Of a stretch of DNA of 21,276 nt, positions 8,513 through 15,220 are shown piece after piece. This stretch comes from a virus. The stretch is from positions 1-21,276 of IMG/VR virus record IMGVR_UViG_3300035698_003841; one strand, given 5' to 3'. Position 1 is the stretch's first letter. Every line of letters begins with the position of its first letter. A program made the translations under genes and the position numbers. The notes below the pieces were generated by a model that did no database searches, was not told the DNA's origin, and saw only the letters and a program-made list of their open reading frames with translations.

Positions 8513-8840
8513 TTTTTTTAACCTCACCGTCGAACATCGCGTTAGCAACGAATAGCTTGTCTAACAATTGTTCGGGGGTTTTTGTTTTTGGTTTCTCAAA
8601 TTCTAATAGAAAGTCTTTGATCTTATAAACTGGTTTTCCTTTCTCTCTGTTACTATTAGCAAATGTACTGCATATCAAGGCTGCCCGTAGATCGCCTCTG
8701 GATTCGCCGAATGGGTCTACGCTGTAAAACCGTATCCATTCTTGCCATACTTTATTCGTCATCTCATCTAGCATTTTGTCGGGGTTTGCGTAACCCAATG
8801 CCAATGCCAGCTTGAATTGAAACCTACGGGTTACGGTTAG
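8505..8840 (-). CDS. Tail assembly chaperone, T part of GT (expressed by -1 frameshift)
   Basis: This frame has no convincing start of its own; TTG 8804 is the first initiator-like codon and no good Shine-Dalgarno precedes it. It is joined in the -1 frame to the upstream chaperone gene at the slippery site 8846-8840, giving ...KKLTVTRRFQF then LALALGYANPDKMLDEM. The segment VDPFGESRGDLRAALICSTFAN is the signature of T-like C-terminal domains of siphophage GT chaperones (D-P-F/W-G-x-x-R-x-D-L-R-x-A). The GT form binds the tape measure and recruits tube subunits during tail assembly, and is absent from the finished virion in lambda-type systems. The frame ends at TGA 8505, overlapping or abutting the tape measure start. 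Confidence 0.85.
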   Translation of the reverse strand, partial: LTVTRRFQFKLALALGYANPDKMLDEMTNKVWQEWIRFYSVDPFGESRGDLRAALICSTFANSNREKGKPVYKIKDFLLEFEKPKTKTPEQLLDKLFVANAMFDGEVKKIG

Positions 8841-8846
8841 TTTTTT
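8789..8846 (-). promoter_or_regulatory. Programmed -1 ribosomal frameshift signal (slippery heptamer plus stem)
   Basis: On the mRNA strand the upstream gene ends GAA GAA AAA AAC TAA. Positions 8846-8840 are A AAA AAC in the zero frame, a canonical X XXY YYZ heptamer, directly before the stop. Four nucleotides downstream CGTAACCC (8835-8828) can pair with GGGTTACG (8796-8789), a perfect 8-bp stem with a 31-nt loop. A -1 slip leads into the T frame, open to 8505. Slippery site and frames are read directly; function follows from the conserved G/GT arrangement in siphophages. Confidence 0.88.
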
Positions 8847-9187
8847 TCTTCTTTTTCTTCCTCTTTTGCCTGACTAACGCCTGATATTTCAAAAATAGCA
8901 TTGCTTATTTCTGTGATAATAGAAGAGCTTATCGTTTCCAGTCGCTTTATATCACCTTTATTAAACAATTGTTCCATATTTTCGTCAACAGCGCACCACC
9001 TAACGGCAAGAGCCTGTTTACCTTTTAAATTCTCATCGTCGCCTTTTATTCCTAGACCTATCTCTTCGATTTCTCTTTGCGTCAATTCGCGCACAAGAAC
9101 GGAAAAGTCACGGTCTTTGAATTCAACAAGTTTCGTTTTATACGTTGCACTTGTGAAAAAATCTGCTCTATTAGTAATCTTTTGCAT
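8837..9187 (-). CDS. Tail assembly chaperone, G-like
   Basis: A 116-residue protein in the place between tube and tape measure reserved for the G chaperone. It begins FFTSATYKTKLVEFKDRDFSVLVREL with Q-R-E-I-E-E-I motifs, contains ALAVRWCAVDENMEQLF, typical of gpG-like proteins (beta-hairpin start, then helical part, acidic C-terminus), and ends in a Lys/Glu tail (KEEEKEEKN) that encodes the slippery site. The start ATG has a strong AAGGAG 6 nt upstream and sits 12 bp after the tube stop. Most ribosomes should make this short form and a minority the GT fusion. The individual family is not certain, but the architecture and order leave little doubt about the role. Confidence 0.85.
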   Translation of the reverse strand: MQKITNRADFFTSATYKTKLVEFKDRDFSVLVRELTQREIEEIGLGIKGDDENLKGKQALAVRWCAVDENMEQLFNKGDIKRLETISSSIITEISNAIFEISGVSQAKEEEKEEKN

Positions 9188-9199
9188 GTTACTCCTTTT

Positions 9200-9658
9200 C
9201 TATGTTACTGTTAATGTGGGCTTACCACTTATTTTGATTGTTAAATCTGCTGTGTGCTGACCTTCTACCGGCGAGCTTTGCGTAAAGTTGGTTGGATATC
9301 CGTCAAAAGTCCAAATAGCCGTAGTACCAGTGCAAGAATTAAGGGTACATTGCCACGATGGCACGATACACCCATCTTCGTCAAACGAACCTAGTATACC
9401 CGTGCCTGCCGCCCCGACCACAACCGAATTCGTAGGATCAAATCCAATAGTGAATGAACATTCGCCACCATCAGAAACCCCAGCTATAAATTCCCTGTAT
9501 CCGCTTGCCGCCACTTTTGAATCGTGGTCTGTTACGTCTATCGTTGAGCGTGTTACGCCCATAACTTGTAAGTCCTGTACTTGCCCTACTGCCCCATACG
9601 CTGTTCCGCCAGCAGGATCAAATTGTAAAATCGAACCAAAACTTGGAACGTGTGTCAT
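9200..9658 (-). CDS. Major tail tube protein
   Basis: 152 residues, preceded by AAGGAG, directly upstream of the tail chaperones, the canonical tube position. It has the tube-protein signatures SRSxIDVTD-like (TRSTIDVTDHDS), a loop YREFIAGVSDGGECSFTIGFDP, and a C-terminal SPVEGQHTADLTIKISGKPTLTVT, the pattern of siphophage tube proteins in which the last strands carry E/D-G-x-x-x-x-x-x-L-x-I-K-x-T/S-G-K. It stacks as hexameric rings around the tape measure to form the tail. A clear paralogue makes up the C-terminal half of the gene at 14179-15219; this copy lacks the extra N-terminal domain and is best placed for the main tube. Confidence 0.88.
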   Translation of the reverse strand: MTHVPSFGSILQFDPAGGTAYGAVGQVQDLQVMGVTRSTIDVTDHDSKVAASGYREFIAGVSDGGECSFTIGFDPTNSVVVGAAGTGILGSFDEDGCIVPSWQCTLNSCTGTTAIWTFDGYPTNFTQSSPVEGQHTADLTIKISGKPTLTVT

Positions 9659-9701
9659 CTATGCATCTCCTTGTATCAAACTGATACCTATGTTAATCTT
9701 T

Positions 9702-10031
9702 TCATCCTTTCCTGTTCTCTATGAGTCGTCTTCTGGTGTTTATATCTTTAGCCCAAACAATAAAGTAAGAATCATCCAGTTCCTTTATGTCTACCGCCCC
9801 GATCATCTTACAGATAGCCTTCTTTTCCATTTGTCTACCTGCTGTAATTATGACTACGTATTTTTTACAAATGCGTTTGGCTAATTTTACCAGCCTGCTG
9901 GATTCTTTATTAAAACCGTTTAATATTACAACGTCGGCGCTTAAATTGTCGGGGCTATCTTCAGCTATAATCAGCGTCGTGTTATTAGTCGTGTATTGTA
10001 GCGTGTATCTTTGTATGTCAGTTAATCGCAT
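9702..10031 (-). CDS. Unknown protein, alpha/beta fold, last gene of the glycosyltransferase cluster
   Basis: 109 residues, overlapping the end of the preceding glycosyltransferase by 14 bp and thus likely translated with it; a 43-bp gap with the tube's ribosome site follows. I do not recognise the family. The pattern is alternating strand and helix: LIIAEDS, ADVVILNGF, a basic helix KLAKRICK, YVVIITAG, a helix KKAICKMIG, and SYFIVWAK. That arrangement resembles the second half of a Rossmann fold, such as a class I methyltransferase without its SAM-binding glycine loop, so it may be a truncated enzyme or an accessory subunit. This is inference from strand order only. Confidence 0.6.
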   Translation of the reverse strand: MRLTDIQRYTLQYTTNNTTLIIAEDSPDNLSADVVILNGFNKESSRLVKLAKRICKKYVVIITAGRQMEKKAICKMIGAVDIKELDDSYFIVWAKDINTRRRLIENRKG

Positions 10032-10797
10032 TTTCTATTGTCTCCCAAAAAATCCGCGTGGCATTGCGGCACATGTCGGGGTTATACCACTCGTAGAATG
10101 ATCTTGTATCTCCATACAAGACACATTCTAGACCACTGCATATTGCCTCTATTACAACGTGGCAATACAAATCATCCATAATTGGTTTATACCAAAAATA
10201 CTTGTATTGTGCTAATATATTATGAATATCGCCGTGCGGAATTACGCCTTTATATACTAAAGGTTTCTCCACAACACTTTTCGCATTCCTTCCCATTTGC
10301 CCGTATATGTCAACAGACACCCCGTTCTTATGAGCAAAGTCAGCTAGGAAATGAATGCCTTTTTCTATAGAAGCTCTACCGAACCAAACATACCCGCTCC
10401 TGCTAGGTAATCTGGCGCTAAATTTGTCAATATCAACCGGTAAAGGTACAAATCTAGTTTTTGTAAAATCATAATCCCATTGGAACATACTTTGTTGTTT
10501 TGGGGAATTAAATAGTACTGCTTGCGCGTTGTCTAATATAAATCTGGTTAATCGAACATCGCCTAAAGGCATTAGATCGTGACAGTGCTTTACGAAAGGT
10601 TTATCTTTTAGAACGCCTATCCAGCGTCTATCATAATAGATACTGTTGTTTATTACAAAAATATCAATGCCATCCGGTGGTCTCATATTAGCAGGGCAAT
10701 GCACGATTTCGCCCGGAGCGCCTAATACAAAAGCATCGTCTGATACCTCCGCGCCTCCTAATACATTAGTTTTATCGCTTATCCATCCTATTCGCAT
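10018..10797 (-). CDS. GT-B glycosyltransferase, family 4-like (short)
   Basis: 259 residues, short for the family (usually 350-400). The N-terminal half opens MRIGWISDKTNVLGGAEVSDD, with the G-G-A-E acceptor-side loop of GT4 enzymes; the middle has RFVPLPVDIDKF (family pattern x-x-P-N-G-V-D-x-x-x-F) and GRASIEKGIHFL (nucleotide-sugar-domain G-R-x-x-x-x-K-G). Near the end YCHVVIEAICSG carries Glu217 of the E-x7-E motif, while the partner eight residues earlier is Asp209. It should transfer a sugar from a nucleotide donor to an unknown acceptor. Shortness plus the Asp substitution raise the chance of altered or weak activity. It overlaps both neighbours (10 bp and 14 bp), so it is in one operon with the larger transferase. 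Confidence 0.85.
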   Translation of the reverse strand: MRIGWISDKTNVLGGAEVSDDAFVLGAPGEIVHCPANMRPPDGIDIFVINNSIYYDRRWIGVLKDKPFVKHCHDLMPLGDVRLTRFILDNAQAVLFNSPKQQSMFQWDYDFTKTRFVPLPVDIDKFSARLPSRSGYVWFGRASIEKGIHFLADFAHKNGVSVDIYGQMGRNAKSVVEKPLVYKGVIPHGDIHNILAQYKYFWYKPIMDDLYCHVVIEAICSGLECVLYGDTRSFYEWYNPDMCRNATRIFWETIENAIN

Positions 10798-11000
10798 TCC
10801 GTTATCACCACATCTACGCCGTTCATCACTAAAATCTCAACATCTTTTTCGCAGCCGAGATTTTTTAACTTCTCAGAAACCAGATCAGATATATGTACAA
10901 AATCTTCCACGTCAATTAAACCGCCATCGACTTTTAAAACGACAAGATATTTCTTGCCTGGTTTTATTTGATATAACCCCGTCAAGTCTACGTTTACCAT
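10788..11000 (-). CDS. Small unknown protein between two glycosyltransferases
   Basis: 70 residues, starting at ATG 11000 inside the end of the upstream glycosyltransferase (7-bp overlap) and overlapping the next by 10 bp. I do not recognise it. The sequence is beta-alpha-beta: KYLVVLKVDGGLIDVEDF, a helix HISDLVSEKLKNLG, then VEILVMNGVDVVITE. No Cys/His metal site, signal peptide or membrane segment is present. Tight coupling on both sides implies a role tied to the glycosylation genes, perhaps a subunit or regulator, but that is context only. Confidence 0.6.
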   Translation of the reverse strand: MVNVDLTGLYQIKPGKKYLVVLKVDGGLIDVEDFVHISDLVSEKLKNLGCEKDVEILVMNGVDVVITECE

Positions 11001-12139
11001 AAAGTTTTTTCTACCCTTTCTAGATAAGATTTCCAGTAATTGTTCATCACGAAATTGTGATCGTATTCAGTCATCGCACTTATACCTTGCACGGTCAAAG
11101 GCGCAAGTTGCCCTTTGTAAACGGCTTCTAACGCTTGCGCCACATTATCAATGTTTGCTCGTGTCCACCAATAGTGTAATCCTGGATGCATTTCTTTTTC
11201 GCCGCCAGCACAGCATATACCGTTAATAGTCAGTTCTGGCATCGCGCTACAATCGTTAGTAATGACCGGAATACCGCTTGCTTGTGCTTCTATGAGCGGC
11301 ACGCCAAACCCTTCGCCCCGTGACGGCAATAGAAATGCGTCTGATGCTTGGTATATTTTTACTAATTGATTGTCGGGGATTCCAAAAAAGTATTCTACCT
11401 GATTCACGAAACAGACAGACGCTTCGGGCATATTTATTAGATTAAAAAACTCTTCAAAATACATACCTTCTTTTGAGCCGAAAGGAGTCGGGGTAGTATG
11501 CAAGTATAGCAGGGAGTCAGGGTGTTTCAAGTGAAATTTTTTGTACGCTTGCAGTAATTCGGGCCAGCCTTTACGGTAGGGGAAACCCTTGTTTGCCGCT
11601 ATTGTCGAAACTATAAATTTGTCGGGCGGAAAACCAATACTCTCTTTGGCTTTGCGTTTGTCGTCTACTGGCTTAAAGATTTCGGTTTCTACCATTAAAG
11701 GAATATACTCGGTATCGTACCCGACTTTTTTATATTCTTCTTGGGCAAACCGCGCCATTGTGATAGGGTATTCTATCTGTGCCATTTTATTGATCATTGC
11801 TTTTGGCACGGGATCACCGTCAAGAGGTATCCAGGCCATCCAAGGGCAAGGGAGCGTTTTCTTTACAAAATCGGGGATCGCCCAAATGTCGTATAAAGAA
11901 ATGATTAATTGTGCCCGAAAATGCTTAGCATATTTACCAACTGTATCAGCACCTAAAGGGTGGCGCTTGATTGGATAGATGGTCATTCCACGCCAGTTCA
12001 AGCTACTGCCATAAAGTCCATAATTCGCTATAATGGCGACTTCATGACCTAAGCGTTGCAAACCCAGTGCTAATAATTTTGTCTGTTTGCCATAACCCGT
12101 ATAGGTATGAGGCGAAGCAGAATATATTGCGATTCTCAA
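10994..12139 (-). CDS. GT-B glycosyltransferase, family 4
   Basis: 381 residues, full length for GT4. The N-terminal domain begins RIAIYSASPHTYTGYGKQTKLLALGLQRLGHEVAII, the acceptor-side Rossmann fold with the G-Y-G-x-Q/T loop. The donor domain contains FIVSTIAANKGFPYRKGWPELLQAY (in place of the usual G-R-x-x-x-K-G) and a complete E-x7-E motif, Glu276 and Glu284, in PSRGEGFGVPLIEAQASGIPVI. It likely transfers a hexose or similar from a nucleotide donor. The start is TTG 12139 with GGAAGGA 7 nt upstream; the codon overlaps nothing and lies 1 bp after the stop of the tail terminator. Position inside the tail cassette suggests a virion protein or the host surface as substrate; the acceptor is unknown. 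Confidence 0.92.
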   Translation of the reverse strand: MRIAIYSASPHTYTGYGKQTKLLALGLQRLGHEVAIIANYGLYGSSLNWRGMTIYPIKRHPLGADTVGKYAKHFRAQLIISLYDIWAIPDFVKKTLPCPWMAWIPLDGDPVPKAMINKMAQIEYPITMARFAQEEYKKVGYDTEYIPLMVETEIFKPVDDKRKAKESIGFPPDKFIVSTIAANKGFPYRKGWPELLQAYKKFHLKHPDSLLYLHTTPTPFGSKEGMYFEEFFNLINMPEASVCFVNQVEYFFGIPDNQLVKIYQASDAFLLPSRGEGFGVPLIEAQASGIPVITNDCSAMPELTINGICCAGGEKEMHPGLHYWWTRANIDNVAQALEAVYKGQLAPLTVQGISAMTEYDHNFVMNNYWKSYLERVEKTLW

Positions 12140-12140
12140 A

Positions 12141-12536
12141 TTAAAATCCTTCCAATAAGTAATCTATGGTTACGTCTACCGCAACCCTATATTTGTTGAT
12201 ACCCGTTTCGTAACCGGATATCTCGTTATTTATAAACGCATAACCTACCGTGCAGCTATCGTTATAGCCAGACCACGCAGAACGAATTTGCTCTGCTACG
12301 GCCCAAACGTCATCGGGCAATTCTGCCCAACAATTCATCTGCACCCGTGATACTGCTCTTGACGGGGCGCCGTCGTGCGTTCTATAGATTGTGTCTACCG
12401 TAGACACAATCAGGTAAGAAATGGCGGGATAAGTTACATCTTCCGGCAATTCGTCTGGGTAACATCTCAACCCGATCAGCGCGAAAAGTCCGGCATAAGT
12501 TGTATTTCTTGAGAATACTATTTCTCTGATTGTCAT
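12141..12536 (-). CDS. Tail terminator, DUF3168-like
   Basis: 131 residues. The region RCYPDELPEDVTYPAISYLIVS (pattern R-x-Y-P-x-x-L-P-x-x-x-x-x-P-A-I-x-Y) and the later VQMNCWAELPDDVWAVAEQIRSAW match DUF3168/tail terminator proteins that cap the tube end and join it to the head connector; the closing YRVAVDVTIDYLL strand fits too. AAAGGA sits 6 nt before ATG 12536, just after a hairpin. In ordinary siphophages this gene lies right after the gp10 homologue and right before the tube; here it is separated from both by accessory genes. Confidence 0.82.
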   Translation of the reverse strand: MTIREIVFSRNTTYAGLFALIGLRCYPDELPEDVTYPAISYLIVSTVDTIYRTHDGAPSRAVSRVQMNCWAELPDDVWAVAEQIRSAWSGYNDSCTVGYAFINNEISGYETGINKYRVAVDVTIDYLLEGF

Positions 12537-12547
12537 AAAATTCCTTT

Positions 12548-12574
12548 AAGGGTGTCGAAAAAATCGACACCCTT
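12548..12574 (-). other. Perfect 11-bp hairpin between virion spike gene and tail terminator gene
   Basis: AAGGGTGTCGA and its complement TCGACACCCTT are separated by a 5-nt loop (A on the plus strand, U in the mRNA). It sits 7 bp after the stop of the beta-helix gene; the next gene's AAAGGA follows the 3' arm. There is no U tract after the stem on either strand, so it does not look like a factor-independent terminator; an mRNA-stabilising or processing hairpin is more likely. Confidence 0.75.
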
Positions 12575-12581
12575 GTCTAGG

Positions 12582-14165
12582 CTATACGGCCGCCACAACG
12601 GTTGATAATGGAGAAAGTGGTACATAAGACATATACCAAGCTATTCGACCAGTTTCAGCCGCACTGCCTAAAGCTTCAATCTCTCCAATCGGGCAGAGCC
12701 ATCCTAGACGCGAAACGTCTGGTATTACTCCGGCGGTAGTCGGGGTAAGTACACTGGGCGAAGCAGCAGTAAACGTATATGATGTTCCTACCGCATCATT
12801 ATCAATGGCAACGGTAGTTGTAAAAACAGTTGTTCCGGCTGGGGCGGTAGTTGTTGCTTGAACCGTCATATTTACCGCTCCACCGATTAAGGTTGTCACA
12901 ATGCCAACAAACTCCTTAATCATAATAGGCCCTCCCGTAACCGTGAACAGTGCGTCGGCAGCGTTCAGAACATCGCCATCTATCTTTACAATAGACTGTT
13001 CTTGCGCGTCGTCTGAGTGCCTAAGTACTTCTGCCATACTAATAGCATTAGCGGCTTTTGCGGCGGCGGGATAGGTTGCTACCCCAGTTGCCCCGACTAA
13101 ATTAGCCATCAAGTCTTCTAGACGTTCTAAAATAGAACCGTCTACATTTCTAACGATATTAGTTGTGGCAGCTTCGTTATTGGCGTCGTCTACCCCGACA
13201 AAGTTGGTTGGGGAATCAGACGGAACGCCTATTAGCTGACCAGTCTCACCATCGGTATCGACGGCATAGTTTTCAAACCATTCACAATCTGCCGCAACAA
13301 TCGCATCGTCGGGATCAAGTCCAGTACTAGCGATATAGTTGTGAATAATACGACCGGTAGCCGTTGCGACCAGTTCAATTCCTGGCTCTCCATCAGCGAC
13401 CTTGATTGCGTTATTAGCAATATACAAATTCAGTGCCGCACCTGTATCGTTAGTGATACCGGCGGTAGAATATGCGCCGTCTACGATATTATCATAAACC
13501 CTGCATCTGCTTGACGCACCAGTCATCTTGACGGCATCGGTTGCCCCGGCGGCGGAAACGTGGGTATAAAATCGGCTACCCCGAACCACCGTATCATTAC
13601 ATCCGGCTTTTATGTCAACAGAAAGAATAAACTCGTCTACCCCAGCGCCATCTTCGCCGACCATAGCCTCGCAATTTTGGATCAATGTGCCAGTTATTCC
13701 TGCTTCAACATCAATTCCAATCAATACGTCTGTTACACTAGGCAACATTCTGATACCGCTTACAGTTATGTTATTCGCTCCAATATCAATACTTGCAGCC
13801 GCATTATCAAAATGTACTTGTGGTAAACTACCACCCGAACCGACACCAATCACATATACGCCCGCTATATCCATATCTATCGTAGCAGCGGCTAACGATT
13901 CAACGTGTCCAGGCAGCACCCATAAAATATCACCAGCCACCAAAGACTTACCGAACGCCCCGTCAATAGTCGCAAGTGGTAAGGCCGGATCAGTGCCAGT
14001 GTTGGCAGTGTCGCTGGCACTCGCATTAGTCGAATCTATATAATACTGTGTTTTTGATTGTGTCCAGTCGCCATTTGAAAGACTGTCAATTAAATCATCG
14101 TGATAGTCCTGCGGGTCACGCCCCTTAAAATGGTCTTTTAGCCATTGATTTGTTCTAATAGTCAC
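12582..14165 (-). CDS. Virion-associated parallel beta-helix protein
   Basis: 527 residues, starting at GTG 14165 with AGAGGAG 7 nt upstream. Residues 1-35 are a helical, charged leader (NQWLKDHFKGRDPQDYHDDL). Residues about 40-330 look like a right-handed parallel beta-helix: YYIDSTNASASDTANTGTDP, DILWVLPGHVES, then short strand-turn repeats such as ITVSGIRMLP, TLIQNCEAMV, TVVRGSRFYT, CRVYDNIVDG, LYIANNAIKV, RIIHNYIAST, as in pectate-lyase-like PbH1 folds. The last 150 residues are a Thr/Ala/Val-rich beta domain (TVTGGPIMIKEFVGIVTT). I infer a surface spike or decoration that may bind or cut polysaccharide; no catalytic residues can be named. It sits between the tube paralogue and the tail terminator. 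Confidence 0.7.
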   Translation of the reverse strand: MTIRTNQWLKDHFKGRDPQDYHDDLIDSLSNGDWTQSKTQYYIDSTNASASDTANTGTDPALPLATIDGAFGKSLVAGDILWVLPGHVESLAAATIDMDIAGVYVIGVGSGGSLPQVHFDNAAASIDIGANNITVSGIRMLPSVTDVLIGIDVEAGITGTLIQNCEAMVGEDGAGVDEFILSVDIKAGCNDTVVRGSRFYTHVSAAGATDAVKMTGASSRCRVYDNIVDGAYSTAGITNDTGAALNLYIANNAIKVADGEPGIELVATATGRIIHNYIASTGLDPDDAIVAADCEWFENYAVDTDGETGQLIGVPSDSPTNFVGVDDANNEAATTNIVRNVDGSILERLEDLMANLVGATGVATYPAAAKAANAISMAEVLRHSDDAQEQSIVKIDGDVLNAADALFTVTGGPIMIKEFVGIVTTLIGGAVNMTVQATTTAPAGTTVFTTTVAIDNDAVGTSYTFTAASPSVLTPTTAGVIPDVSRLGWLCPIGEIEALGSAAETGRIAWYMSYVPLSPLSTVVAAV

Positions 14166-14178
14166 TAGTATTCTCCTC

Positions 14179-15219
14179 TCACGTTACTGTGAGCGTGGGT
14201 TTCCCCGTTATTTTTATCGCCAAATTTGCTATGTGTTCGCCTTCTACCGGCGAGTCTTGCTTAAAGTCTTGTACGAAACCAGAAAATTGCATTATTGCTG
14301 TATCTTCACAAGTGTTCAAGTCTATTTTGAAAGTCGCTACCGATGTTCCAGGATTTGATAGGTTAGCGAATAAATTTGTACTGTGTTCTGCGTTCTCAGG
14401 ATCAAAACCGATGGTAAACGCAAGTTGCCCGCCATCGCTGAAGCCTGGCGTATATACTCTAAACCCGCCATTTGTCGCGATGTCATCTCTATCGGTAACG
14501 TCAATTACTGATCGCGAAATAGAAACCGTCTGGATATCTTTAACTTGCCCGACTACTACCCAAGCAGTTCCACCCGCACTATCCCAACTCAGGATCGTTC
14601 CAAATGATGAGATATGAGAATGAAATACGCTACCGCCACCAAAATCATTAAGGGCTAAGTTAAAACTTGCGCCAGCCCCGATATAACCTGCTAAAGAATA
14701 AGTAGCATCTGATTCAGTGGCAACCTCACCCCAGCTTCCACCGACCGGTTGACGGTAGCACGAAATATCGCTACCGTCTACTCTAAGACCTAGTTTGTCA
14801 CCTTCTTCTATAGAAAGTTCAATGACAGCGCCAATTACTTCTATGTCTTCGTATGTATCTAGCCTTAAAAGAAATAAAAGATCGATGTCTGCATCAACTC
14901 TGGCATAACCAAGGGCATAGCCCGTTAAGGTAGTAGCGTGGGGGTTATTCATTCTAACGAATAATATTATTGCTATCTCTTCGTCATCAATATCAGTGGC
15001 AATAGTGCAATACGCTTCTGAATTTGCATTAAACTTTGTAGTATTCCACCAAGCATTATTATACTCGTTTGCCGTAACTTCGGTTGCTAGGTTAGACTGT
15101 ATTTCTAGACCTTCACCGGCAAGCGTAAAGAATATATCGTTTGTCCAACTAGAATTCGGTGGTGAAGTCCCGTTTACACCGTCAAAAGTCTCAATTATGG
15201 GGGTAACAGGAAACGTCAT
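14179..15219 (-). CDS. Tail tube paralogue fused to an N-terminal concanavalin/LamG-like domain
   Basis: 346 residues in two parts. Residues 1-195 read as a concanavalin/LamG-like jelly roll (ETFDGVNGTSPPNSSWTND, repeated strands, KLGLRVDGSDISCYRQPVGG). Residues 200-346 are a paralogue of the tail tube protein at 9200-9658: shared are DxAGGTA followed by VGQV, SRSxIDVTD, GFSDGGQLAFTIGFDP, and the nearly identical end SPVEGEHIANLAIKITGKPTLTVT. It follows the gp10-like gene by 1 bp (AGAGGC ahead of ATG). It may be a minor tube subunit that displays the sugar-binding fold along the tail, or the working tube with a decoration domain. No frameshift or broken motif argues for decay. Confidence 0.82.
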   Translation of the reverse strand: MTFPVTPIIETFDGVNGTSPPNSSWTNDIFFTLAGEGLEIQSNLATEVTANEYNNAWWNTTKFNANSEAYCTIATDIDDEEIAIILFVRMNNPHATTLTGYALGYARVDADIDLLFLLRLDTYEDIEVIGAVIELSIEEGDKLGLRVDGSDISCYRQPVGGSWGEVATESDATYSLAGYIGAGASFNLALNDFGGGSVFHSHISSFGTILSWDSAGGTAWVVVGQVKDIQTVSISRSVIDVTDRDDIATNGGFRVYTPGFSDGGQLAFTIGFDPENAEHSTNLFANLSNPGTSVATFKIDLNTCEDTAIMQFSGFVQDFKQDSPVEGEHIANLAIKITGKPTLTVT

Positions 15220-15220
15220 T

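Noticed and set aside
8505-8804. T-domain frame as an independent gene starting at TTG 8804
   Set aside because: No good SD, and the slippery heptamer plus in-frame -1 fusion explains its expression better.
9288-9884. 198-codon plus-strand open frame across the tube gene and its upstream gap
   Set aside because: Lies opposite two well-supported genes; proline/serine-rich shadow composition.
12382-12570. 62-codon minus-strand frame over the start of the tail terminator
   Set aside because: Out of frame with the DUF3168-like gene, includes the hairpin, and has no domain or ribosome site.
12548-12574. Hairpin considered as a factor-independent terminator
   Set aside because: No U tract follows the stem on either strand.
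13612-14043. 143-codon plus-strand open frame opposite the beta-helix gene
   Set aside because: Shadow of the Ala/Thr/Gly-rich coding strand; no ribosome site or recognisable domain.
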